A DNA stretch of 64,000 bases from Paraburkholderia hayleyella (lineage in GTDB: Bacteria > Pseudomonadota > Gammaproteobacteria > Burkholderiales > Burkholderiaceae). Position numbers and translations under genes: made by a program. Location: positions 682,001-746,000 of the forward strand of contig NZ_QPES01000002.1 of the NCBI RefSeq assembly GCF_009455685.1, given 5' to 3'. Below the pieces are notes generated by a model, which did no database searches, was not told the DNA's origin, and was given only the letters and a program-made list of their open reading frames with translations. This document shows, piece after piece, positions 46,297 to 56,223 of this stretch; positions within the stretch are counted from its first letter, which is position 1, and the number at the start of each line of letters is the position of its first letter.

Positions 46297-46686
46297 CGCG
46301 GCGCACTCACACGAGACAAGTCAAAGCCAAAACATGACAACTCACGCAAGGGCCATAAAACTTTAGTAATCAACTGCATTTCATTCCCTTCTATCCATAA
46401 AATATATTTATCAGAATATTTTTCTTGATTCTGTTTTAATCATATGGAATAGATATTAATTCTTATAAAAACAAGATTGCATTAATCCAGTCCGCCATTA
46501 TCAGAACGTTAAATCACGGCATCAGAACAGGTGCTGTCAGACCCAGCCTGACAGCACCTACTGCATTACGCGAACAACCCAGACAGGTTAGTCACGTTGT
46601 GCCAGAAAGCAGATGCCCGGTTAAAGACGCGCCCCTAAAGACGCGACCCAGGGATACGAACCCCAACCGGCACCTGATTTCTGAAC
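46297..46686. other. AT-rich gap between the regulators and the OmpA gene
   Basis: 390 bp without a gene. About 46370-46500 is very AT-rich and should carry the promoter of the regulator operon. The other half holds a 12-bp hairpin (46529-46559) and a short direct repeat, AAAGACGCG (about 46624-46646). Confidence 0.55.
46529..46559 (-). terminator. Hairpin downstream of the OmpA-type gene
   Basis: AGGTGCTGTCAG pairs with CTGACAGCACCT (12 bp, 7-nt loop), about 130 nt after the lipoprotein stop. There is no U-run, so it could be a terminator or a stabilising 3' structure. Confidence 0.55.
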
Positions 46687-47823
46687 TTACTGCTGCGGCA
46701 TTGTCGTGAGATCTTGATCATCAAGTTGTGCTGGCACAAGTGGAGCCGCAGGTATTACCGACCCTGTCGACTCTGCCGGCACAACCGGACTATCGTGACG
46801 TGAGAAGTTCAACTCCACACGCCGGTTCGGCTCCAGACATTCAATCAATGCATGCTGGTTCTTGTTGTTACACTGCACAACAGGATTCGCCTTACCCATA
46901 CCGCGCGCGGTCATCGGTACAGTCACACCACCCGCATGCAGATACCGTTTGACCGTCTCCGCACGTTTCGACGACAACCGGTGGTTATAGCTGTCGCTAC
47001 CCAACCGGTCCGTATAGCCTTCGATACGAATACCCGTCACGTCATTCGCTTGCTTGAGGCCCTGTACAACCTGATCAAGCTGCGCCCGGCCATCTGGCAA
47101 GATGCCCGCCAAATCGCCCCGGTCAAACCTGAAGGTTGCATCGGCACGCAACGTGACCTTCTCGGGAAGAACCGGCGGCGGCGGTGGTGGCGTACATGCC
47201 GAAAGCGAAGCACCAATGCCCGGCATACCTTGTTCGACCGAATTCGTAATCTGCAGACTGGACTTGAAATCCTTCGTCCACGCTTCATGCCCGGCACGAA
47301 TCATCTCAACTTCCGCGCAGGCGGTTAAGCGTTGTGCATCGTTACATGCAGGAAAATCAGGCGAGGATTTCGTCTCTAGCAGTTGCTTCCAGAGATCAGG
47401 ACGCACAGCCGATGAAGTTCTGAGTTCAGGGTTATCAGCCGTTAACCCCTTGCCTGTTTCGAGCGCTGTCGTCAGCTTGTTCGCTTCGTACACCGCTTCT
47501 TCGATAAAACCCCACTGATCTCGATGCGAACGTTCATCCTGAGCCGCCTTGAGCCAGCACTGCGCCTTGTAACCGAAATAGTTGTCCTTACGCGGGCCCA
47601 ATGCCGCCAGACGTTTTTGCACGTCTTCTTCAACCGGCGAGCTTCTGACATTACGGTACATATCCAGCCATTCGGCCGAAGGTGCGCCTGCATGACTATC
47701 TTGCGGCGCACCCAAACCTGTATGCAAAATTGTCGGATCCTGGATCTGCAGTGCATCACGGGCGGTAGTACTACACCCGCTAATCATCGCGGCTAGCGCA
47801 ATGAAAATTAATGAATACTTCAT
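46687..47823 (-). CDS. OmpA-family peptidoglycan-binding lipoprotein
   Basis: 378 residues. A lipoprotein signal (MKYSLIFIALAAMISGC, lipid-modified Cys17) precedes an N-terminal helical region (about 45-200) of unknown fold and a Pro-rich hinge. The C-terminal OmpA domain (about 220-350; ADATFRFDRGDLAG, GYTDRLGSDSYNHRLSSKRAE, NRRVELNF) binds peptidoglycan. It lies directly downstream of the trimeric autotransporter; such pairs occur in Burkholderia TAA clusters. A partner in adhesin stability or export is inferred. Confidence 0.88.
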   Translation of the reverse strand: MKYSLIFIALAAMISGCSTTARDALQIQDPTILHTGLGAPQDSHAGAPSAEWLDMYRNVRSSPVEEDVQKRLAALGPRKDNYFGYKAQCWLKAAQDERSHRDQWGFIEEAVYEANKLTTALETGKGLTADNPELRTSSAVRPDLWKQLLETKSSPDFPACNDAQRLTACAEVEMIRAGHEAWTKDFKSSLQITNSVEQGMPGIGASLSACTPPPPPPVLPEKVTLRADATFRFDRGDLAGILPDGRAQLDQVVQGLKQANDVTGIRIEGYTDRLGSDSYNHRLSSKRAETVKRYLHAGGVTVPMTARGMGKANPVVQCNNKNQHALIECLEPNRRVELNFSRHDSPVVPAESTGSVIPAAPLVPAQLDDQDLTTMPQQ

Positions 47824-47843
47824 GTCATGTTTTCCATGAAAGA

Positions 47844-47872
47844 GGGTCGCACGGAAGCTTCCCGTGCGACCC
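47844..47872 (-). terminator. Hairpin between the adhesin and the OmpA gene
   Basis: GGGTCGCACGG pairs with CCGTGCGACCC (11 bp, 7-nt loop) 48 nt after the adhesin stop and just before the lipoprotein start. May lower rather than abolish downstream expression. Confidence 0.65.
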
Positions 47873-47919
47873 AGTCAGCTATCGTCTCAACCTTTCAACA
47901 AAGCCTGACGGCTGTTTGT

Positions 47920-50900
47920 TTAGATGCCGAGAACAATGCCGATACCGGCACGGACGATAGTGCTGTTACCGCCCGAACTGGAAACGCCAAGGTTGTAGTT
48001 GATCGTACCCTTGTCGTTCCAGCGTGACACGCCAAGACCCACCGCCTGCTGGCCACGATAGTTCGAAACACCTGCATTCAGCGTAGTGCGTCCTGGCAAG
48101 TACGGTGTAACGACATTGAGTGCCGATGCAGCCGCAATACCCTTGGCCGCGTTGCGGTCAATGTCATGCATGGACTGGTACACACCGCTCACTGCCCGGC
48201 TCATCTGACCCACGTTGACCGCATCGGTCGGCGCAGAACCTGCCGCCACGTTGGTGATCTGACGCTCGGCACCCTTCGCGCCTACCGATACCGAGTTATC
48301 CCGGTCAGCGACCGAACCCGAGCCCAGCGCAACTGAGTTCGCTCCGGTTGCCGAAGAGTCAGCACCCAGTGACATCGACTTGTCAGCAGAAGCATTGCTC
48401 CGCGCACCCAATGCGATCGACGACAGACCCGCTGCGCTCGCGCCGTTACCGATTGCGATCGCATCCGTACCATCGGCTGTCGGTGTAACAAGACCCGCAC
48501 CGCCATTGATGGTGATGTAGTTATTGGTACCGCCCGTGCCACCCGTCGTCGCCAGGTTATTCACCCGGCTTTGAAGGTCGGAGAACTGGCCGTAGGTCAC
48601 GGCATCGTTCTTGTCCTTACCATCAGCGACATTCGACAACCTGACCGGACCGGCCGCACCCACACCGCCGAGTGTCAACGAACCCTTGGTCGAGTCGTCA
48701 TACACGACAGAATTGGCACCGCCACCGTTCGCGCTGACATACGACTGCATCTGGGCGAAGTTGACAGCATCCGTGCCATCAACACCCGCGGCTACATTCT
48801 TCAACTGGGTGGGCGCGCCACCGGCATTGAAGGTTGCCGTAGTCTTCGACGCATTGTCATAGCTCACGAACGCATTGGTGACCTTGCCGGCCGTGTCGAC
48901 CGTGAGACCCGCGGCCTTCAGTTGGCTCAAGTTCACAGCGTCCTTGTCCGCCACGCCATCTGCAACGTTGGACAACGTCACGGGTTTAGCGCCATTCGTG
49001 CCGCCAAGTGTCAGCTTGTCGTGCAACGACGTGTCGTACACCACCCCTTCCGTCGAACCCGTGCCGACCTTGGAATTCATCGCACTCAGCGCTGTACCGA
49101 CGTCGGTATATGACTTGCCATCAAGGACGTAGCCCGGTGCCGACAGCTTGCCATCCGCACCCACCTTCGCGCCACCGCCCATTGCGGCTGCCACGCTGGT
49201 AGCCGTATCGAACAACTGCCCGCCGGTAATGGCATCCTTGCTTCCGGTCGCAATACTGCCAGCAGCGAGATTCGTCAAGGCAACCGGTACCGTCGAACCC
49301 ACACCGCCCAACGTCAGCTTGTCATGCGTGCTCGTGTCATAGTTGACGCCATTGGCAGATCCACCCGTCTTGGACGCAGCCGTGATCGCCGAGCCAATAT
49401 CCGCGTAGGTCTTGCCGTCAACCGCGTAAGCCGGCTTGGAAACCGTGCCATCGACACCCACGCCTGAGCCGCCGCCCAATGCATCGGCTACGCTTTTAGC
49501 CGTGCCATACAACTGCTCACCGTTGATTGCATCCATACTCGTAGCCGACACCACACCGTCTTGCACGTTGGTGATACGCGTGCCGCCGATTCCACCACCC
49601 AGGGTAATCTTGCCCTTGGACGTATCGTCATACGAAACAAATGAATTCGTGATCTTGCCCGTCGTATCGACCGCCAAACCAGCCGCTTTCAACTGGCCCA
49701 GGTTCACCGCGTCATTCGTCGCCTTGCCGTCAGCCACGTTTGACAGCGTGACCGGAGTCGTCGAGCCTGCACCGCCCAGCGTCAGCTTGTCATGTTTTGT
49801 CGTGTCATACACCACGCCATCAGACGAACCCGTAGAAGCCTGCGATGCCACTGCAGTCAATGCAGATCCGACGTCCGTGTAGGTTTTGCCACCGACCGTG
49901 TAGTTCGGTGCAACCACGACGCCCTTGTCATCAATCTTGGCACCGCCACCGAGTGTCGTAGCCAGTGCGCTGCTGAGCTGGCCAACGTTGACTGCGTCGT
50001 TTGTTGCGGTACCTGCAGCCACGTTGACAATCTGGCGACGTGTCACTAGATCGCCAACCGAAACCGTGTTCGCCCGGTCTGCGACTGCGTTTGCGCCCAG
50101 TGCTACCGAATTCGTCCCAGTTTTCGCCGTGGTGGCCATCTTGCCGATTGCGATAGAGGTACCAGCATTGGTTGTCGCCTGGCCACCCAAGGCCAGCGAA
50201 TCAACCGCGCTGGCATTAGCGAAAGAACCAATAGCCACCGCATTCTCTGCCGAGGCACTGGTTGACGCGTTGTAACCCACCGCCGTGTTGTTGAGAGACG
50301 ATGTCGTAGCGCCGGAACCCACAGCCGTGCTGTTGTCCAGATTTGTCACAGCGCCAGTACCGACAGCCATCGATGACGAGCCTTTCGCCGAAGCGCGTGG
50401 TCCAATTGCCATCGAATTCTTGGCAGCGGCAGCAACACTCGTCGCACCACCATCAACCAGCGTGCTCACGGCAATGTAGTCAGTGACAACCGGAGTGGCT
50501 GCCAGCGAACGACTGACTGGGCCGCTGGACTTGGTCAGATCATTGCGCAGCGCTGTCAGTTGACCGACGGTCGCCGCGTCATGAGCGTTTGTACCGTCTG
50601 CAATGTTGACAATCCGGCGTTCATCGCCCCGGGCACCCACAGAGAACACATTCGCCTCTTCAGCCAGAGCGTTCTTGCCGATCGCAACCGAACTATCCAT
50701 CAGCGCACGCGCACCGGCACCAATTGCCACCGAGCTATCGCCCTTCGCGTTCGCCAGACCACCCACCGCGACCGAATCACTACCGGTGGCTGTCGCCTCG
50801 TTTGCGCTCGATACCACCTTGATGTACTTCATCGCGTTGGTATTGACGCCATCAATCTTGGTCACGGTCGAGCCAATCGCGTCAAGTGCCTTGCCAATAT

Positions 50901-53900
50901 CGGCGTAGGTCTTGCCGTCAATCGTGTAAGCCGGTTTGGAAACCGTGCCATCCACACTCACGGACGAGCCGCCGCCCAATGCATCGGCTACGCTTTTAGC
51001 CGTGCCATACAACTGCTCACCGTTGATTGCATCCATACTCGTAGCCGACACCACACCGTCTTGCACGTTGGTGATACGCGTGCCGCCGATTCCACCACCC
51101 AGGGTAATCTTGCCCTTGGACGTGTCGTCATACGAAACAAATGAATTCGTGATCTTGCCCGATGTATCGACCGACAAACCAGCCGCTTTCAACTGGCCCA
51201 GGTTCACCGCGTCATTCGTCGCCTTACCGTCAGCCACGTTTGACAGCGTGACCGGGGTCGTCGAGCTTGCACCGCCCAACGTCAGCTTGTCATGTTTCGA
51301 CGTGTCATAGATCACGCCATCGACCGAACCACCACTTGCTTTAGCACTGACCGCATCAATGGCCTTGCCAATATCGGCGTAGGTCTTGCCGTCAATCGTG
51401 TAAGCCGGCTTGGAAACCCCGCCATCGATACCCACGGACGAGCCGCCGCCCAATGCATCGGCTACGCTTTTAGCCGTGCCATACAACTGCCCACCGGTGA
51501 TGGCATCTGAGCTCGTAACCGACACCACACCGTCTTGCACGTTGGTGAGACGCGTGCCGCCGTCTCCACCACCCAGAGTAATCTTTCCCTTGGACGTGTC
51601 GTCATACGAAACAAATGAATTCGTGATCTTGCCCGATGTATCGACCGACAAACCAGCCGCTTTCAACTGACCCAGGTTCACCGCGTCATTCGTCGCCTTG
51701 CCGTCAGCCACGTTTGACAGCGTGACCGGAGTCGTCGAGCCTGCACCGCCCAATGTCAGCTGGTCTTTCTTCGAGCTGTCATACGCCACGCCATTCTCGA
51801 AACTACCGGATTTAGCGGCTGCACCGATCGCTGAAGCGACGTCCGTATAGGTCTTATCGCCCACCGTGTACTTCGGTGCGGTGACCTTGCCGTCCGTGCC
51901 GCTAATCGTTGCGCCACCGCCCAATGCCGAGACCAGGCCGTTCAACTGCGACAGGTTCACTGCATCGGCATCCTTGGTACCCGCGGCAAGATTAACGATC
52001 TGACGCTGCGAAGCTGCGTTACCCACCGAAACCGTATTCGCACGGTCTGCAAGGGAACCCTGACCAATCGCAACGGCATTGGCAACATTGACACGTGCCC
52101 CGCCACCCAGCGCGAGGCCACCCGCACCCGCGGTGACAGCAATAACCGAGCCATTACCAATAGCGATTGAATCTTTGGTATTTGCCGTCGCATTGCTACC
52201 GACAGCGAGCGAAGACGAACCCACGGCATTGGCGAGGTAACCAAGGGCAACCGCGCCATCAGAGCCCGCACCCGTCGATGCACCGTTACCAACCGCGGTA
52301 CTGTTGACAGAAGATGTATTGGCGCCTGTACCAACAGCCGTGCCACCGCTCATTCCAACCGAGGTATTGGAACCCACGGCGATTCCCGAAGAAGCGCTTA
52401 CCTGTGCTTTCGGACCGATAGCCATCGAATCTGAACTTTCCGGGCTGACGTAGGTTGCACCACCCGTTACCGTGCCACTCACCTTGATGTAATCAGTGAC
52501 AGGCGCAGTGTCAGTGGCTGCCAGCGAACGACTGACTGGGCCGCTGGACTTGGTCAGATCATTGCGCAGCGCTGTCAGTTGACCGACGGTCGCCGCGTCA
52601 TGAGCGTTTGTACCGTCTGCAATGTTGACAATCCGGCGTTCATCGCCCCGGGCACCCACAGAGAACACATTCGCCTCTTCAGCCAGAGCGTTCTTGCCGA
52701 TCGCAACCGAACTGTCCACCATCGCACGCGCGCCAGAACCAATTGCCACCGAGTTATCGCCCTTCGCGCTCGCCAGACCACCCACCGCGACTGAATCACT
52801 ACCAGTGGCTGTCGCCTCGCTTGCGCTCGATACCACCTTGATGTACTTCATCGCGTTGGTATTGACATTGTCAATCTTGGTCACAGTCGAGCCAATCGCG
52901 TCGAGTGCCTTGCCAATATCGCCGTAGGTCTTGCCGCTAATCGTGTAAGACGGCGTGGCAAGCGTGCCATCTGCGTTCACGCTCGAGCCACCGCCCAGCG
53001 CATCGGCTACACTTTTAGCCGTGCCATACAGCTGCCCACCGGTGATGGCATCTGAACTCGTAGCCGACACCCTGCCGTCTTGCACGTTGGTGAGACGCGT
53101 GCGGAGAACTCCACCACCCAGGGTGATGAGGTTCTTTGATGTGTCGTCATACGAAACAAATGAATTCGTGATCTTTCCCGACGTATCGATCGACAAACCA
53201 GCCGCTTTCAACTGGCCCAGGTTCACCGCGTCATTCAGCGCCGTGCCGTCAGCCACGTTTGACAGCGCGACCGGAGTCGTCGAACCTGCACCGCCCAGCG
53301 TCAGCTTGTCATGTTTCGACGTGTCATAGATCACGCCATTGGACGAACCACTCGTTGCTTTAGTATTGACCGCGTCGAGTGCCTTGCCAATATCGCCATA
53401 GGTCGTGCCATCAATCGTGTACGCCGGCTTGGAAACCATGCCATCGATACCCACGGACGAGCCACCGCCCAATGCATCGGCTACGCTTCTAGCCGTGCCA
53501 TACAGCTGCCCACCGGTGATGGCATCCGAACTCGTAACCGACACCATACCGTCTTGCAAGTTGGTGAGACGCGTGCCGCCTGTGCCCGTGGTGCTACCCA
53601 GCGTCACCTTGTCATGGCTTGTCGTATCGTATTTCACGACGTTCGCAACGGCCGCGCTACCGCTGCCGTTGGCCGCTGCGACGAGCGCGTCGCCAACGTT
53701 GGAGTAGGTCTTGTCACCGATAACATATGACGGTGCGATGATTGTGCCGTCTTTCTTAACCATATCCATAGCGGCACCGCCGCCTAATGCTGTGACCACG
53801 CCATTAGTCGAAGTCATCATAGCGTCGGCTATTTTTTGCTCACGGGCCCGGGTATCGAGATCCAGCTTGCCTACCTGGGCACCATTCACAGCATCGGAAC

Positions 53901-55269
53901 TGGTGGCCGCAAGCGAGCCATCCTTGACGTTGGTCAGGGCAACGGGGCCTTTAGCCGTTGTCGCACCACCCAGCGTGATCCGGTCAAAATTCGTCGAGTC
54001 GTACAGCACGACGTTCGTTTGTCCACCGTTGATCGCCAACTGGATAGATTTGTTCACCTGTCCAACGTTGGCCGCGTCGGTATCGGCTGTACCGGCAAGA
54101 ACGTTGGTAATCTGGCGTTCAGCGCCCACACTACCTACCGAGATGGTGTTTTTGCGGTTGGCGTTCGAATTCGAGCCCAAGGCTACGCTGTCAGCCGCGC
54201 CGGCAACTGCATTACCGCCAATCGCAACCGAATTCGTAGCTGCGGCAGAGGCATCGGGCAAATCCGAGAGCGCCTGGAAGTACTTGAGTGGGCTAGGAGA
54301 CGGAGTGGGAGGAGGAGGTGGCGGCGGAACATCCTTGCCCGTTGCCGCTTTAATTGCCGCCTGCAATTGACTCAGGTTAACCGCGTCGGTACCCGCCGTA
54401 CCCTCCTTGAGGTTGGTAATCTGACGCTCCGAACCGGCCTTGCCTACCGAAATGGAATCGGATCTCGTAGCAATCGAACCCGTTCCCAACGCAACCGAAT
54501 CGCTTGCTGTAGCGATGGACCCCATACCCAGCGCCACCGAATTTTTTCCAGTCGCCCCGGCCGTATAACCCAAAGCCACGCTACTGCCACCTGATGCTGT
54601 TGCCAGCGCGCCCATGGCAACTGCGCTATCACCGGTCGCCAGAGAATCAAAACCCAACGCTGCCGCATAAGCTGTGGATGCCGTTGAGGAAAGGCCAATA
54701 GCAACCGTACGATTACTGGCCGCCTTGGCGAATCCGCCAAGCGCAACTGCACCCGTGTGGCCCACATCACCTGCCTGGGCATGGTCACCAATAGCGATCC
54801 CTGCAACCCCGCCTTCTGTCGTCACAGTGGCATTGGGACCAATGGCGATCCCGGTTATGCCGTTTACCGTCGGAAGATCGGACTTGTCGCCCTTCCCCTT
54901 CACAACGACATAAGGACTCTCGTAATAGTTGTTGGTGGTCGTTGACGAACCACCACCGCCACCACCGCCGCAGAAAAAGAAAAACCAGCATAAAAAGAAG
55001 TTGTTTTGCGCGTTCGGCCCGCCAGAGGCGTTCGGCGCTGCCGCCGGGGCTCCAGAGGGAGCCGGGCCGCCCGATGCCGCTCCGCCGCCAGGCGCCGTCG
55101 CGGCATACGCTGCGTGTGAGGCACTCAGCAACACAGCCGATGCGAGCGCTGCCGACAACACACTGCGGCTACCTGTACTGGATTTTTTGCCTCTACTCTT
55201 GGTCGTCTCTGCAGTGGCGATATAAGTGCCCGCCGCCGCATTCCAGACTGATTTATATACCTTGTTCAT
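47920..55269 (-). CDS. Giant trimeric autotransporter adhesin
   Basis: 2449 residues, type Vc. An extended signal peptide (MNKVYKSVWNAAAGTYIATAE, ESPR) leads to cleavage near AAYA (about 56). Then comes a Gly/Pro/Ala-rich stretch with an odd FFLCWFFFFC block (91-100) and poly-Gly. The passenger alternates YadA-like head repeats (Hep_Hag-type, SxAxGxxAxA), Trp-ring/HIM-type connectors (DAVNLGQLKAAGL, SSDAITGGQL) and long repeated units. The last 80-90 residues form the YadA-type beta-barrel anchor, preceded by a short coiled coil (VSGVYQSMHDIDRNAAKG) and ending GIGIVLGI. Expected to trimerise on the surface and bind host or cells. Two pairs of nearly identical DNA repeats lie inside. The frame is intact end to end. 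Confidence 0.95.
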   Translation of the reverse strand: MNKVYKSVWNAAAGTYIATAETTKSRGKKSSTGSRSVLSAALASAVLLSASHAAYAATAPGGGAASGGPAPSGAPAAAPNASGGPNAQNNFFLCWFFFFCGGGGGGGSSTTTNNYYESPYVVVKGKGDKSDLPTVNGITGIAIGPNATVTTEGGVAGIAIGDHAQAGDVGHTGAVALGGFAKAASNRTVAIGLSSTASTAYAAALGFDSLATGDSAVAMGALATASGGSSVALGYTAGATGKNSVALGMGSIATASDSVALGTGSIATRSDSISVGKAGSERQITNLKEGTAGTDAVNLSQLQAAIKAATGKDVPPPPPPPTPSPSPLKYFQALSDLPDASAAATNSVAIGGNAVAGAADSVALGSNSNANRKNTISVGSVGAERQITNVLAGTADTDAANVGQVNKSIQLAINGGQTNVVLYDSTNFDRITLGGATTAKGPVALTNVKDGSLAATSSDAVNGAQVGKLDLDTRAREQKIADAMMTSTNGVVTALGGGAAMDMVKKDGTIIAPSYVIGDKTYSNVGDALVAAANGSGSAAVANVVKYDTTSHDKVTLGSTTGTGGTRLTNLQDGMVSVTSSDAITGGQLYGTARSVADALGGGSSVGIDGMVSKPAYTIDGTTYGDIGKALDAVNTKATSGSSNGVIYDTSKHDKLTLGGAGSTTPVALSNVADGTALNDAVNLGQLKAAGLSIDTSGKITNSFVSYDDTSKNLITLGGGVLRTRLTNVQDGRVSATSSDAITGGQLYGTAKSVADALGGGSSVNADGTLATPSYTISGKTYGDIGKALDAIGSTVTKIDNVNTNAMKYIKVVSSASEATATGSDSVAVGGLASAKGDNSVAIGSGARAMVDSSVAIGKNALAEEANVFSVGARGDERRIVNIADGTNAHDAATVGQLTALRNDLTKSSGPVSRSLAATDTAPVTDYIKVSGTVTGGATYVSPESSDSMAIGPKAQVSASSGIAVGSNTSVGMSGGTAVGTGANTSSVNSTAVGNGASTGAGSDGAVALGYLANAVGSSSLAVGSNATANTKDSIAIGNGSVIAVTAGAGGLALGGGARVNVANAVAIGQGSLADRANTVSVGNAASQRQIVNLAAGTKDADAVNLSQLNGLVSALGGGATISGTDGKVTAPKYTVGDKTYTDVASAIGAAAKSGSFENGVAYDSSKKDQLTLGGAGSTTPVTLSNVADGKATNDAVNLGQLKAAGLSVDTSGKITNSFVSYDDTSKGKITLGGGDGGTRLTNVQDGVVSVTSSDAITGGQLYGTAKSVADALGGGSSVGIDGGVSKPAYTIDGKTYADIGKAIDAVSAKASGGSVDGVIYDTSKHDKLTLGGASSTTPVTLSNVADGKATNDAVNLGQLKAAGLSVDTSGKITNSFVSYDDTSKGKITLGGGIGGTRITNVQDGVVSATSMDAINGEQLYGTAKSVADALGGGSSVSVDGTVSKPAYTIDGKTYADIGKALDAIGSTVTKIDGVNTNAMKYIKVVSSANEATATGSDSVAVGGLANAKGDSSVAIGAGARALMDSSVAIGKNALAEEANVFSVGARGDERRIVNIADGTNAHDAATVGQLTALRNDLTKSSGPVSRSLAATPVVTDYIAVSTLVDGGATSVAAAAKNSMAIGPRASAKGSSSMAVGTGAVTNLDNSTAVGSGATTSSLNNTAVGYNASTSASAENAVAIGSFANASAVDSLALGGQATTNAGTSIAIGKMATTAKTGTNSVALGANAVADRANTVSVGDLVTRRQIVNVAAGTATNDAVNVGQLSSALATTLGGGAKIDDKGVVVAPNYTVGGKTYTDVGSALTAVASQASTGSSDGVVYDTTKHDKLTLGGAGSTTPVTLSNVADGKATNDAVNLGQLKAAGLAVDTTGKITNSFVSYDDTSKGKITLGGGIGGTRITNVQDGVVSATSMDAINGEQLYGTAKSVADALGGGSGVGVDGTVSKPAYAVDGKTYADIGSAITAASKTGGSANGVNYDTSTHDKLTLGGVGSTVPVALTNLAAGSIATGSKDAITGGQLFDTATSVAAAMGGGAKVGADGKLSAPGYVLDGKSYTDVGTALSAMNSKVGTGSTEGVVYDTSLHDKLTLGGTNGAKPVTLSNVADGVADKDAVNLSQLKAAGLTVDTAGKVTNAFVSYDNASKTTATFNAGGAPTQLKNVAAGVDGTDAVNFAQMQSYVSANGGGANSVVYDDSTKGSLTLGGVGAAGPVRLSNVADGKDKNDAVTYGQFSDLQSRVNNLATTGGTGGTNNYITINGGAGLVTPTADGTDAIAIGNGASAAGLSSIALGARSNASADKSMSLGADSSATGANSVALGSGSVADRDNSVSVGAKGAERQITNVAAGSAPTDAVNVGQMSRAVSGVYQSMHDIDRNAAKGIAAASALNVVTPYLPGRTTLNAGVSNYRGQQAVGLGVSRWNDKGTINYNLGVSSSGGNSTIVRAGIGIVLGI
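49466..51123 (-). repeat. Internal repeat pair in the adhesin, 1500 bp apart
   Basis: 49466-49623 is identical to 50966-51123 (158 nt), within a longer, nearly identical block. The offset is exactly 1500 bp, so recombination would remove 500 codons in frame. Confidence 0.9.
50494..52713 (-). repeat. Internal repeat pair in the adhesin, 2019 bp apart
   Basis: 50494-50694 is identical to 52513-52713 (201 nt). The 2019-bp offset (673 codons) keeps the frame. It encodes the SRSLAAT connector and adjoining head segment. Confidence 0.9.
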
Positions 55270-55905
55270 CCTTCTATAACCCTATAAAAAACGGGCAAAC
55301 CCAGTTTGCTCCCGATTTCTGAAACACAGCCGTGCCAGACAGCTGCAGCCGGAAAACCTAGCAATCGCGCAGATAGCCCAATTCAAGTTTTTCACGTGTC
55401 GCCAATCTACGCGGCCGGCCGGCACTCAAAAATCAGACAAAGAGATTTGTTTGTAGGAAATTTCTGATTAAACAAAAATCCCCTCATTTAAAAAAATCGA
55501 GATAGGTTTTATTCAATCAATTCAATTACTTAATAATCAGGCAATATCTTGAAATAATATGTTGTGCTGCGACAACAATAAAAATTCATGCGACACGGGT
55601 ATTTTAAGATTGAATTTTGGTAACGTGAAAGCCAATACAGTAAAGGCTTTGATACCTTCTCATTAACATTTAAACGACACTTCTGGCTTCATGTTTAGGA
55701 AATGTGCGTCTTAACATCAGGAAATTTCCTAGGCTGTAGGAACATGGGTATTTCTATACTTCGCCCAGACGTAAAAAGCTCCGCCGTGGCGAGCAAACCG
55801 TCTGTCTGTTTTTTTAATTCATTCGGTACCTCACTTTCACAGCAATAAACCTGCACTTACACCCGTTTTTTACTCAACTTTTCACTTTCGCCTTAGAGAT
55901 ACACC
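55270..55905. promoter_or_regulatory. Divergent regulatory region between adhesin and Tad locus
   Basis: 636 bp without a gene, AT-rich in a GC-rich neighbourhood. It contains TAGGAAA at 55454-55460 and 55696-55702, and an inverted pair AGGAAA-TTTCCTA at 55719-55731. The near match TAGGAAC is at 55737-55743. These resemble BvgA-type heptads. Both promoters (adhesin minus, pilus plus) must lie here. Confidence 0.6.
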
Positions 55906-56199
55906 ATGAAACTCTCACAAACTCGCCATTACCGTCATGCCAGTAGCCCGCGCAAGCAATTCGGCCAAGGCATGACCGAGTACATCATCATCGTCGCGCT
56001 GATCGCCGTGTCGGCCATTGGGGTGTACTCGCTGTTCGGCCAGACCATCCGTAACCAGACCGCCGGCCTGACCAGGGAAATGGCCGGCCAGAATGCCGCG
56101 GCGAACATCTCGAGCGCTCAAACTAACGCGACCGACGCGACCAACAACGCCAACAAGACCAAGAACATGGGTACTTACAACGATTCGAACAACAAGTAA
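55906..56199 (+). CDS. Flp-like prepilin with extended tail
   Basis: 97 residues. A class III signal motif (FGQGMTEYIIIVALIAVSAIG) has Glu at +5 relative to the Gly-Gln cleavage site, as processed by TadV/CpaA-type peptidases. After the hydrophobic helix comes a hydrophilic, Asn/Thr/Ala-rich tail (about 50-97), longer than in canonical Flp pilins of 50-70 residues. First gene of the pilus locus; probable major or minor pilin. Confidence 0.8.
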   Translation: MKLSQTRHYRHASSPRKQFGQGMTEYIIIVALIAVSAIGVYSLFGQTIRNQTAGLTREMAGQNAAANISSAQTNATDATNNANKTKNMGTYNDSNNK

Positions 56200-56223
56200 C
56201 CCTCCACGTCTGGATCAAGCATC

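Noticed and set aside
46624..46646. AAAGACGCG direct repeat as an attachment site
   Set aside because: Only 9 bp, two copies a few bases apart, no integrase nearby.
48000..54600. Repeats in the adhesin region as a CRISPR array
   Set aside because: Repeats are long, coding and multiples of three apart, without short uniform spacers.
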